Part shown: piece after piece, positions 35,888 through 44,814 of the stretch
Position numbering within the stretch: the stretch's first letter is position 1
Layout: each line of letters starts with the position of its first letter
Assembly: GCA_009778035.1 (NCBI GenBank)
Contig: WRKP01000001.1
Span: 1 to 64,000 of the forward strand
DNA from: Planctomycetaceae bacterium
GTDB taxonomy: Bacteria > Planctomycetota > Planctomycetia > Pirellulales > Thermoguttaceae
Direction of reading: 5' to 3'
DNA length: 64,000 nt
The notes under the pieces: model-generated
What the model was told of the DNA's origin: nothing
What the model saw: the letters and a program-made list of their open reading frames with translations, nothing else
Databases searched by the model: none
Made by a program: the position numbers and the translations under genes

Positions 35888-38596
35888 CTACCGCAGCGGC
35901 AACACCTCGCCGTAGGGATAGTCCCCGTCCGTCATCGCATCATCCACGCGAGACCACGATGCCGAATCATCCCACGATACCCGTATCCGACGCCCCAACG
36001 ATCGCTCCGACTCAATTTTCGCCAACAACTCCGCAGGCAACGACGGTATCCTGCGGCCATCCGGCTCCTGCACCATCTGACGCGTTAACGCCAACGGATA
36101 CAAGACCCTGTCCCGACCATCTTGCGGATAAAATATCACAAAACTGTCCTCCGCCCGATTCGACTCCGGCAAGAAAAAATATATCACCGTCGGCGTTTCC
36201 CCCTCCGCAAGTTCGGCCTCCGATTGGCGCATCCTCTCCAGCAAAAGCCGAACAATGTTGTCGAGATGACGCTGCCTGACCTGAGGGTTTTCCGTATCAT
36301 TGTCATGCAACAACACCGCAGAGCGAACCAGCAACTCGTAAAATCGACGCATAAACGGACGCGCGCCCGGCCGCTGCCGCAAAAAATTATTCGTCGCCGT
36401 CGTTATTCCCATAAAATCGCCATCCAGCGTTCGCCAATTCTCGTGCCTTATCGAATCCGTAAGCAAAAATTCCGAAGAGAACGTCAGCAATTCCGTAACT
36501 TCAGGCCGCATCGCGATCGCACTCATCGCATTGCTCTGGATGGCGAATTGCCGTTGAAATACCCGTAATCGCTGATCCCGATTGTCGTTGCCGTCCTGTT
36601 GATAATAGAAAACGACCGCATCGGCAAGTTGATGCACCAACGAGAAATAAATATCTTCCTCATTCGGCAAGAGCGGATTCTCTTCCAACAGCCTTTCCGC
36701 TTCTTCCAAGTTCCCGTGCAACGCCCAAAGAATCGCCTTTTTCCAGCGAATCACACGATTTCGGTCAGGATTGACGTCAACTCTAACGGCATCGTTGTAC
36801 CGCCGTATTCGGTTCTCGAAGCGTTCGGGAGGCCCAGCCCGAGAAGACAGTCCCGACGCATCGCCGCTAAAAAGTCCAAAGTCGCCCCGACGCTCAAAAA
36901 CAATTTTGCGAATGTCATCAAACTTTAATCTTGCATCCTCGTCCAATCGGGTATTGATGAAATCCATGATGGAATCCAATTCGCGGCCTGCGATTCGAGT
37001 ATCGCCGAGATACCAAAGCGTATTGGCTTCTTCAAGCCGAAGCCGTAAACTCGCATCCAAATCATCCAGGTCCTCCGTTCTTGCAAGGAGCAGTCGCGTC
37101 TTCCGCAGTGCATTTTGGTATTCTTCATAGGCCTGGGCCATCTTCCATTCTGACCGAAGTTGTTCGGCATTGCGTGCCGTCGCCGCCGCATCGAGCCGCA
37201 TTGCTGTAATGTGTCCCCGTTGAGTAGGCATCGTCAAATAGAAGGCCATAAAGATTCCAAGGCCCATCAGGATATTGAGACCGACAAAAAAGAGAATCCT
37301 GTTTGATCGGCTGGCCGGCTTAACCGCGATGGTTTGCCGGGAAGATTGCAGGGAATACGGACTGCTGTACCGCGAGCCGGATCGAGGCCCGGCGGCATCC
37401 GTCGGCATAATTGTACCGGCCAGCGCCCAAAGTTCATCGAACGAAGCAAACGGAGCCAACGCGTCGGCAAATTCAATGGGCGTTTGAAAGCGTTCTTTGG
37501 GGTCTTTCGCCAAGGCTTTGTGCAAAAGCGCATCGACGGCGAGCGGCAAATTGGGGATTTCTTGCCGAATTGACGGGACTTCGCCGACAATGTGTCCCAT
37601 CAACTTTTTCCGCATCGTATTGTAACGCGAACCGCTGTATACGGGCTTGCCCGTCAGGAGAAAATAGAATGTGCAAGCGAGGCTGTACAAATCCGACCGG
37701 ATGTCGGCCTCACGGGAATTTTCGCATTGCTCCGGCGAAATGTAATCGACGGTCCCGACGACCATCCCTTCCATCGTCAGCGAAGAATGATGCTCGGAGC
37801 GTTGTTCTTCGGCAAATTTACCGAGCCCGAGATCGAGGATTTTGACCGTCCCTCGGCCATCGAGCATCAAGTTGGCGGGTTTAATATCGCGGTGAACGAG
37901 TTTGAGTTCGTGTGCATTTTGCAGCCCGAGTGCGGCTTGGCGGATTGCTTCGCAGGCTGCGCCGAGCGGTATGAGGGGCAGGGTTTTATTGCTTTCATTG
38001 CTTTTCCGAATGTTTGAAACGAGGGTATGCAGGGAAATGCCATCGACGAATTCCATGGCGAGATAGTGCATTCCTTCGAGTTCGCCGGCATTGAGGGCAC
38101 GGACGATATTGGGATGGTCGAGACTTCCGATGAGTTGCATTTCTCGGCGAAAGCGCCCGACGGCTTGGGCGTCATCGAGAAGTGCTTGGGAGAGGACCTT
38201 GACGGCAACGGTTTGTTGGAGGAGTTTGTGTTTGGCTTTGTAGACGATCCCCATTCCGCCGCGTCCGAGTTCATCGAGAATTTCGTAATCGCCGATATGG
38301 CGTAGTCGTTGAGCGTGTCGGAAGAGTGATTGGATGAGGGCGAGTTTGTTTGGAAAACGGTCTTCGAGGGATTCCTTCATTTGGCGGAGGGAATCTTCGG
38401 ACATATTTCGTTCTGCGGCGAATTGGATCTCGATTTCGAGGAGTTCGTTGAGGAGTTCGGAGCGTTTTTCGTTTTCGACTTGGGGCAGAAAATCTTCGAT
38501 GCGGATGGTATCTTCCTGTCGCAGGGCGGCTTCAAATTCATCGCAGAGCGAGTCAATATCGCGCTTTTCCATGGCATTTCCCATAGCATTTTCCAT
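35888..38596 (-). CDS. serine/threonine protein kinase with TM segment and C-terminal extension
   Basis: YEILDELGRGGMGIVYKAKHKLL...HRDIKPANLML...ILDLGLGKF...VDYISPEQ; TM ILFFVGLNILMGLGIFMAFYL. Confidence 0.93.
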   Translation of the reverse strand: MENAMGNAMEKRDIDSLCDEFEAALRQEDTIRIEDFLPQVENEKRSELLNELLEIEIQFAAERNMSEDSLRQMKESLEDRFPNKLALIQSLFRHAQRLRHIGDYEILDELGRGGMGIVYKAKHKLLQQTVAVKVLSQALLDDAQAVGRFRREMQLIGSLDHPNIVRALNAGELEGMHYLAMEFVDGISLHTLVSNIRKSNESNKTLPLIPLGAACEAIRQAALGLQNAHELKLVHRDIKPANLMLDGRGTVKILDLGLGKFAEEQRSEHHSSLTMEGMVVGTVDYISPEQCENSREADIRSDLYSLACTFYFLLTGKPVYSGSRYNTMRKKLMGHIVGEVPSIRQEIPNLPLAVDALLHKALAKDPKERFQTPIEFADALAPFASFDELWALAGTIMPTDAAGPRSGSRYSSPYSLQSSRQTIAVKPASRSNRILFFVGLNILMGLGIFMAFYLTMPTQRGHITAMRLDAAATARNAEQLRSEWKMAQAYEEYQNALRKTRLLLARTEDLDDLDASLRLRLEEANTLWYLGDTRIAGRELDSIMDFINTRLDEDARLKFDDIRKIVFERRGDFGLFSGDASGLSSRAGPPERFENRIRRYNDAVRVDVNPDRNRVIRWKKAILWALHGNLEEAERLLEENPLLPNEEDIYFSLVHQLADAVVFYYQQDGNDNRDQRLRVFQRQFAIQSNAMSAIAMRPEVTELLTFSSEFLLTDSIRHENWRTLDGDFMGITTATNNFLRQRPGARPFMRRFYELLVRSAVLLHDNDTENPQVRQRHLDNIVRLLLERMRQSEAELAEGETPTVIYFFLPESNRAEDSFVIFYPQDGRDRVLYPLALTRQMVQEPDGRRIPSLPAELLAKIESERSLGRRIRVSWDDSASWSRVDDAMTDGDYPYGEVLPLR

Positions 38597-38670
38597 AGCG
38601 GTATTTTAGCAGTTTTTGGGGTTTACCGCAATCTTGAATTCCGTCTTTCGATGGGCTTGTTCGGAAACCG

Positions 38671-40023
38671 TCATTCCGGCATGGTGCCATTTTCAAGACG
38701 GGATAAAAGGAGTGCCAGTGCCAATCGCTGCATATTTTCCGAACATTTTGCACGACGAGAAGCCTCATCCATCGCATAACTGCCGTGAAAAAGTGGCGGA
38801 TACGCAATCACGGCGAGCAAATTGGTCGTCATCCTTTCCATACCTCCGGAAGTCATTCTGGCAAGAGCAAAAGACCATTGCACAGTCCCGGGCATGAACG
38901 TTGTTTCCATCGCACGAAATTTTTCTTGTGCCAACGGCGTCTGCATATCGTCGTGAATCTCGTTCATTCGCTGATAAAGGACATTCCAGTTCCAGTTGAA
39001 CAGACGCTCAGTAGCAGCGTGGTATATCCACGGCGGCGGATCCATTCCGGCTGTGTAAAGGCTAAAAATTTCGGCAAACAACTTTTCATCTTTCCGGTCA
39101 GCGGCAATGTGCAGCCCTTGGATCGTACTCAAGGCATTGAAACGCTCCCAGTCGCGAACGTAATGGAACGATGCTGGCTGCGGCAAAAGGTCAAGACCGT
39201 CGAGAATCCGCTGAATCTGTTTTGCCGTAATCGGAGATTTTGAACTTTGCCCAACGGGAACCGCTCTCGCTAAGTTTTCGATCGCGAGGCCAACAAGATA
39301 ATGTCTTCGACCGCTTTTTTGAGTGATTTGCCGTCCTAACCGAAACGTTGTCAATATGTCGTCGATGGCACCGTCGATGTCCCCCTTACCCAGCCGATAT
39401 GTTGCTCTCACGCAAAACATTCGTGCAACCGCCCGAAACAACTCAATATCCGGTTTCAGAATGTGAACGAAACATTGCGGATCATCTGATTGAACCGATT
39501 CTGGAATTTCTAGCAGCGGAATAAAAAAAATCGGCTTGCGGATACTTTCGGCAATAGCATCCAACGGTTCATCAATTTCGTTGATCCAGTCGGCAAGCAT
39601 TGGGAACTGTTCGAGTGTCCAAGGATGTTCCGTAATGGTTTTCTCTATGCTTCGCAGTTGATCCCGAGAAAGTTTGTTTTCCTTCTCTTCGTGGAAATCC
39701 TCAATGATTCTTAGAGGGCTTTTCGGGAAAACCAGCGTTGGCGGGACGTCTGGATCAAGTCCGAGTTTCTTGTATGTGTGTAATCGACAAGACTCGCGAT
39801 GTGGGAGGTATTCGTCGCGTCCGGCATCGCCGAATTGACGAAAAAATGTACGAAAGCCGTTATCGTCGGTTGCAAGTTCCGGTGGATAGGCATATTCTTC
39901 CCAGGCTTTGAGAAAATCAATCCGCCCGGTATCGGTCAGCGGGCCGGTAATTCGCAGCACTTCTTCGGAGGCAGTCAGAGGTAATGCCATGCAAAGTAGC
40001 AATCCGGCAAAGACGATTTTGTG
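38671..40023 (-). CDS. exported hypothetical, paralogue of 46009-47643; C-terminus apparently truncated
   Basis: signal peptide MHKIVFAGLLLCMALPLTAS; shares GRID..., RLGKGDIDGAIDDILTTFRLGRQI with the paralogue; ends LSRLENGTMPE*. Confidence 0.7.
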   Translation of the reverse strand, partial: HKIVFAGLLLCMALPLTASEEVLRITGPLTDTGRIDFLKAWEEYAYPPELATDDNGFRTFFRQFGDAGRDEYLPHRESCRLHTYKKLGLDPDVPPTLVFPKSPLRIIEDFHEEKENKLSRDQLRSIEKTITEHPWTLEQFPMLADWINEIDEPLDAIAESIRKPIFFIPLLEIPESVQSDDPQCFVHILKPDIELFRAVARMFCVRATYRLGKGDIDGAIDDILTTFRLGRQITQKSGRRHYLVGLAIENLARAVPVGQSSKSPITAKQIQRILDGLDLLPQPASFHYVRDWERFNALSTIQGLHIAADRKDEKLFAEIFSLYTAGMDPPPWIYHAATERLFNWNWNVLYQRMNEIHDDMQTPLAQEKFRAMETTFMPGTVQWSFALARMTSGGMERMTTNLLAVIAYPPLFHGSYAMDEASRRAKCSENMQRLALALLLSRLENGTMPE

Positions 40024-40173
40024 CATAGAAGATTGTGGCGAATGTGTAGGAATGGCCGATTCTACTTGACATTTTGTAAGGATCAACTGGCAGGGAGCAC
40101 CGTAAACGGCCTTTGCCTGCGAATTTTTTAGGCGTTAGCCGCGTATTCTCTTTTGCTTTGGACAAAAAAATCG

Positions 40174-40296
40174 TCCTTCCGGCGTGCCCTTTGTCATCCC
40201 GGCGCAAGCCGGGAACCAGCCGAGAGGCGTGTGATGCCAATTCCTCTGGGTTCCGGCTTTCGCCGGAAGGACAAAGGGCACGCCGGAAGGACGGCC
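40174..40296. repeat. family-B palindromic repeat with near-perfect terminal inverted repeats of about 33 bp
   Basis: CGTCCTTCCGGCGTGCCCTTTGTCATCCCGGCG ... CGCCGGAAGGACAAAGGGCACGCCGGAAGGACG. Confidence 0.85.
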
Positions 40297-40307
40297 TCCA
40301 AACAACG

Positions 40308-42494
40308 CTACTCTTCCCCACGCTGCATATCACGCAATGCCGCCTTGCGACTTAATTTGATGCGATTCTGATCGTCTATCGCAATCACCTTCACCGGCAT
40401 CACATCGCCCACCTTGAAATGACTCCGTACATAAGCCGCATCAACATACTCATCCGCAAGTTCGCTGACATGACACATGCCGTCCCGGCCAGGTAATACC
40501 TCGACAAAGACTCCAAACTCCTTAATACTCGTAACTTGGCCTTCGTAAATCTTGCCGACTTCGACCGATCCCGTCAAACGCGTTACCTCATCCAATGCCG
40601 CCGCACCGCTCGACTCGTCCGTCGCCGCAATCAAAACCGTGCCGTCATTCTCAATCTCAATCAACGCGCCCGTCCGCTCCTGAATCGCTCGAATAATCTT
40701 GCCCCCAGGCCCTATCAAGGCTCCAATTTTATCCGGGTCAATCTTCGTTTTGAACAAACGCGGAGCATTCGCCGAAATTTCCCTCGCAGGCCGCGGAATC
40801 GCCCGAAGCATCGTCTTGAGGATGTCAATTCTCGCTTCCCGAGATTGTGCCAGCGTCGCCCGAATAATGTCCTGGTTGATTCCCGCAATTTTCAAGTCCA
40901 GTTGGATGCCCGTAATCCCATTCTGCGTACCGGCAATCTTGAAATCCATATCGCCAAAATGGTCTTCATCCCCTACAATGTCCGTCAGCAGCACCCATTG
41001 CTCGTCCGATTCCTTGACCAAACCGATGGAAATACCCGCAACCGGATTGGAAATCGGGACGCCCGCCGCCATCAATCCCAGCGTCGCTCCGCAGACCGAC
41101 GCCATCGAACTCGAGCCATTCGATTCCAAAATATCCGAGATGACGCGAATCGTATAAGGGAACTTTTCCGGGCCCGGAATTACCGGATTCACGCTCCGTT
41201 CCGCCAAAGCACCGTGTCCGTATTCCCGGCGGCCTGGCCCGCGAATCGGCTTGCACTCGCCCACCGAAAAATTGGGGAAATAATAATCGAGCATAAACTT
41301 TTTGCTGTATTCGTCAAACAATCCCTCGACCCGTTGCTCATCGCGAGCCGTCCCCAGCGTTACGGTAATTAACGCTTGCGTTTCGCCGCGTTGGAACAAC
41401 GCACTGCCATGAACTCTCGGCAAAATACCCGTCTGGCATTCGATTGCCCGAAGGTCTTTCGTCCCACGCCCGTCCGTTCGCGTACCCGACAGAATCTGGT
41501 CCCGTACGATCCGCTCTTCGAGGTCGTGCCAGGCAATATCGAACAGATCGGCAGTCCAAACCGGCGTGCATGCGGCGGGGGGATCCAGTGCGGCAGCCCC
41601 GTCGTGCGGAGCATCGGACTGGCAAGAGGTATTCTCCGCGTTTTTGCTCGTGCAGGGCAAAAAGACTTTTTTCGCTTCGTCTTTCAAGGCGGAGCAAGCA
41701 CCGGCTCGCTCCATTTTCCCGACGGTTTTCTTGGCCGCCCAAAAGCCGTCATAGTATTTTTCCTTCAGGGCTTCGTAAAGTTTTTCGTAGGCGGGCGCTT
41801 CGTACTGAACCCGCGTCGGATTGACTTGGCTGATCAGGTCCTGTTGCAGAGCGATGATTTCCCGAATATAGGAATGCGCTTCGGCAAGGGCGTCAAGCAT
41901 CAAATCTTCGGGGAATTCCCGGGCGAATCCTTCGATCATCAGGACATTGTCCTGGCTGCCGGAGACGATGATGTCGAGTTCGCTTTCTTCGAGTTGTTCG
42001 TTGGTCGGGAAGGGGATAAATTTGTCATCCACGCAGCCGAGTCTCACGGAGGCGAGGGGGCCGTTGAAGGGGAGCGGCGAAATCGAGACGGCCGTCGCGG
42101 AGCCTATCATGGCGAGCACATCGGGATCAATGTGCTTGTCCGAGGCGAGCACGATGGATTGGACTTGGACTTCGTTAAAAAATCCTTTTGGGAAAAGGGG
42201 CCGCATCGGCCTGTCAATGAGACGCGAGGTGAGGACTTCCTTGAGGGAAGGTTTCCCTTCTCGTTTGAGGAATCCGCCGGGGAATTTTCCGGCTGCGGCG
42301 GCTCGTTCCCGATAGTCGCAGGAAAGAGGGAAGAAGTCTCCGCCCAATCTTGCGGGCCCTGTTGTTACGGCACAAAGGACGACGGTATCGCCGTATCCAA
42401 TGAGAATGCTTCCTGCGGCTTGTTTTGCGAGTTCGCCGGTTTCCATCCAGAGGATGCCGGCACCAATTTTCTTTTCGACTCTGATTTTAGGCAT
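40308..42494 (-). CDS. pnp: polyribonucleotide nucleotidyltransferase
   Basis: MPKIRVEKKIGAGILWMETGELAKQAAGSILIGYGDTVVLCAVT; two RNase PH domains, KH (GKIIRAIQERTGALIEIENDG), S1 domain (GKIYEGQVTSIKEFGVFVEVLPGRDGMCHVSEL); start trimmed from 42605. Confidence 0.96.
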   Translation of the reverse strand: MPKIRVEKKIGAGILWMETGELAKQAAGSILIGYGDTVVLCAVTTGPARLGGDFFPLSCDYRERAAAAGKFPGGFLKREGKPSLKEVLTSRLIDRPMRPLFPKGFFNEVQVQSIVLASDKHIDPDVLAMIGSATAVSISPLPFNGPLASVRLGCVDDKFIPFPTNEQLEESELDIIVSGSQDNVLMIEGFAREFPEDLMLDALAEAHSYIREIIALQQDLISQVNPTRVQYEAPAYEKLYEALKEKYYDGFWAAKKTVGKMERAGACSALKDEAKKVFLPCTSKNAENTSCQSDAPHDGAAALDPPAACTPVWTADLFDIAWHDLEERIVRDQILSGTRTDGRGTKDLRAIECQTGILPRVHGSALFQRGETQALITVTLGTARDEQRVEGLFDEYSKKFMLDYYFPNFSVGECKPIRGPGRREYGHGALAERSVNPVIPGPEKFPYTIRVISDILESNGSSSMASVCGATLGLMAAGVPISNPVAGISIGLVKESDEQWVLLTDIVGDEDHFGDMDFKIAGTQNGITGIQLDLKIAGINQDIIRATLAQSREARIDILKTMLRAIPRPAREISANAPRLFKTKIDPDKIGALIGPGGKIIRAIQERTGALIEIENDGTVLIAATDESSGAAALDEVTRLTGSVEVGKIYEGQVTSIKEFGVFVEVLPGRDGMCHVSELADEYVDAAYVRSHFKVGDVMPVKVIAIDDQNRIKLSRKAALRDMQRGEE

Positions 42495-42547
42495 AAATAA
42501 TTGTTGCGTCTTTGGACGCACGGGGTGATGTGGTAGAGATATAAGGA

Positions 42548-42623
42548 TCACGAATCGGGGACGTTGGCCCCCGAATGAGCACACGCGAGATTTCCGGGGG
42601 CTCATGCTCCCGGCTCGTGGCGG
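42548..42623. repeat. family-C palindromic repeat between rpsO and pnp
   Basis: CACGAATCGGGGACGTTGGCCCCCGAATGAGCACACGCGAGATTTCCGGGGGCTCATGCTCCCGGCTCGTG; related to 57815-57852 and 59784-59826. Confidence 0.6.
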
Positions 42624-42640
42624 TTATAAAAAATTCCGTA

Positions 42641-42913
42641 TTATTTACGGATTCCCAAGGCTTGAATAATATCGACGTACCGTTGTGGTTCTCTGCTTTT
42701 GAGGTAGTCGAGCAATCTTCTTCGTCGGCTGACCATTCCCATCAGGCCTCGTCGGCTGGAGTAGTCCCGTTTGTTGATTTTAAGGTGTTCCGTCAGGAGG
42801 TTAATTTTTTTGGTAAGGACGGCAATTTGCACTTCAGGGGAGCCGGTATCGTTATTGGCGCGTTTGAATTTCCCGATGAGTTCTTGTTTTTCTTCTTTGG
42901 TGATGAGCGTCAT
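42641..42913 (-). CDS. rpsO: 30S ribosomal protein S15
   Basis: MTLITKEEKQELIGKFKRANNDTGSPEVQIAVLTKKINLLTEHLKINKRDYSSRRGLMGMVSRRRRLLDYLK. Confidence 0.97.
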   Translation of the reverse strand: MTLITKEEKQELIGKFKRANNDTGSPEVQIAVLTKKINLLTEHLKINKRDYSSRRGLMGMVSRRRRLLDYLKSREPQRYVDIIQALGIRK

Positions 42914-43053
42914 GGACGTCTTGATTTTTTCATTTTTCCGATTTCAGTATGGCGGCATTTTACCATGAAAGGGGCAATCGGCAAGCCCGGTCGGGCAAAA
43001 GCGGGAACGCAAGCCCCACTCGTTCGCAGTGCTTTATTGTAAAATATGCCCCT

Positions 43054-43806
43054 ATGAAACGCATCATTATCATTCCGGCACGCTATGCCTCTACGCGGTT
43101 GCCGCATAAACTCCTCCTCGCCGAAACCGGCAAGCCGCTCATCCAGCATACCTACGAATCCGCACGCAATGCAACACTGCCGGAATCGATCATCGTCGCC
43201 TGCGATCACGAAAAAATCTTCGATGCCGTCCAACAATTCGGCGGACAAGTTCGGATGACCCATCCAAACGCGCCAAGCGGGACGGATCGGATTGCCGAAG
43301 TCGCTGCCGAACTCAATGACGCGGATATTATCGTCAACGTGCAAGGCGATGAACCCAACATTGCGGGCGAATCCATCGACTTGGCCATCCAAATGCTCCT
43401 GGACAATCCCGATGCCGTGATGAGTACCTTGGCAACGCCGATTCGAGACCGTCGGCATCTCGAGGATACGGCATGCGTGAAAGTCGTTTTTGATGCGAAC
43501 CATCGGGCATTGTTTTTTAGCCGAAGTGTGATTCCGCATCTGCGGGAAGGCATTCGGGAAGAGCATTTTCATCGGCAACCGCCGCTGTTTTACCAGCATA
43601 TTGGCTTGTATGCGTACCGTCGGGAATTTCTTTTGCGTTTGAGCCGATTGCCGATGTCGGAATTAGAAAAGGCGGAAAGTCTGGAGCAACTTCGGGTTTT
43701 GCATCATGGCTATTCCATAATGGTCGGCATCGTCGACGAACCCGCATCCGGCATCGACACGCCGGAAGATTACCGCAGATTTGTCGAAAGTTGCACCATC
43801 CGCTAG
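43054..43806 (+). CDS. kdsB: 3-deoxy-manno-octulosonate cytidylyltransferase
   Basis: MKRIIIIPARYASTRLPHKLLLAETGKPLIQHTYE; NVQGDEPNI; HIGLYAYRREFLLRL. Confidence 0.95.
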   Translation: MKRIIIIPARYASTRLPHKLLLAETGKPLIQHTYESARNATLPESIIVACDHEKIFDAVQQFGGQVRMTHPNAPSGTDRIAEVAAELNDADIIVNVQGDEPNIAGESIDLAIQMLLDNPDAVMSTLATPIRDRRHLEDTACVKVVFDANHRALFFSRSVIPHLREGIREEHFHRQPPLFYQHIGLYAYRREFLLRLSRLPMSELEKAESLEQLRVLHHGYSIMVGIVDEPASGIDTPEDYRRFVESCTIR

Positions 43807-43956
43807 AGTGAGTTTCAAATTGCTCTGGACGTGTTTTCGTCATTCCGGCGAAAGCCGGAACCCAGAGGAATCGGCATCGCACGCAGTGTCTGGATCCCGG
43901 CCTGCGCCGGGATGACGGCTTTTTTGCCCAGTGTAATTTGAAATACTCGCTAAAAA
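43804..43956. repeat. family-B palindromic repeat with terminal inverted repeats, bridging convergent kdsB and purN
   Basis: TAGAGTGAGTTTCAAATTGCTCTGGAC...TCATTCCGGCGAAAGCCGGAACCCAGAGG...CCCGGCCTGCGCCGGGATGACGGCTTTTTTGCCCAGTGTAATTTGAAATACTCGCTAAAA; outer ends inverted. Confidence 0.85.
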
Positions 43957-44612
43957 TCAATATCCTCGCCCACACATTTTTGCGTCTTTGGGGGGTCAAT
44001 TTGGACAATCCGCCCCTTGACGGAAACCCTGCTTTGGGCAAGCAATTCGAGGGCTTCGGGATAGGCCTGACACTCGGCCGCAAAAACCCTGTCGTTCAAA
44101 ATGTTGGCCGTATCATCTTCGCAAACTTCGACCGCTTTTTGCAGAATAATCGGGCCGGTATCGTACTCCTGATCCACAAAATGAACGGTGCAGCCGGAAA
44201 TTTTTACGCCGTACTCCAGGGCCTTGGAATGAACGATGTTGCCGTAATATCCCTTGCCGCAAAAAGAGGGAATCAGCGAAGGATGTATATTGAGGACTCG
44301 ATTCTCAAAATCGCTGGGGATTTCGAGCCGTCTAAGATACCCTGCTAACACGACGTAATCGGCTCGGGCGGCTCTGCATACACTAAAATTGGCTTCGCTG
44401 AACTCGGAAAGGCTTTCATAACTGCAACGTTCGATAATTTCGATGGGAATAGACTCTTTTTCGGCATGTTGTAATCCAGTAACGTTGGCAGAACTTGAAA
44501 CGACGATAACAATTTCTGCGGAAAGTTGTTCATTGTGAATGTATTCGATGAGATTTTTCAGAGTACGGCCTGTTCCTGAAATAAAAACTGCGAGGCGAAG
44601 TTTTTTAGCCAT
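43950..44612 (-). CDS. purN: phosphoribosylglycinamide formyltransferase
   Basis: LRLAVFISGTGRTLKNLIEYI; LRRLEIPSDFENRVLNIHPSLIPSFCGKGYYG; GCTVHFVDQEYDTGPIILQKAV. Confidence 0.95.
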   Translation of the reverse strand: MAKKLRLAVFISGTGRTLKNLIEYIHNEQLSAEIVIVVSSSANVTGLQHAEKESIPIEIIERCSYESLSEFSEANFSVCRAARADYVVLAGYLRRLEIPSDFENRVLNIHPSLIPSFCGKGYYGNIVHSKALEYGVKISGCTVHFVDQEYDTGPIILQKAVEVCEDDTANILNDRVFAAECQAYPEALELLAQSRVSVKGRIVQIDPPKTQKCVGEDIDF

Positions 44613-44706
44613 AAGAGGAGATATTTTTCGACAACCAAAATCAGTGCATTGTCATTGTACTGCAATTTTCGCTTGAAAACAAGCATCGCACGAGCAGGGG
44701 CGTTGG

Positions 44707-44727
44707 CAACTGCAAGACTTGCAGTTG
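44707..44727. promoter_or_regulatory. perfect 21-bp palindrome, candidate operator upstream of the hemolysin III gene
   Basis: CAACTGCAAG-A-CTTGCAGTTG about 90 bp upstream of ATG 44815. Confidence 0.45.
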
Positions 44728-44814
44728 GCCCGGGGTATATGGTCAAGAGGGGTATTTCGTGTAGAATCGACAACGTGGCTGGCCTGCTCGGCCAAATCCA
44801 TATCTCCCCAAAGC

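Noticed and set aside
41376-42500. 374-aa plus-strand ORF opposite pnp
   Set aside because: Antisense shadow of PNPase, whose domains are unmistakable.
42914-43053. structured RNA/leader between rpsO and kdsB
   Set aside because: No recognisable riboswitch or leader motif; gap is ordinary for divergent genes.
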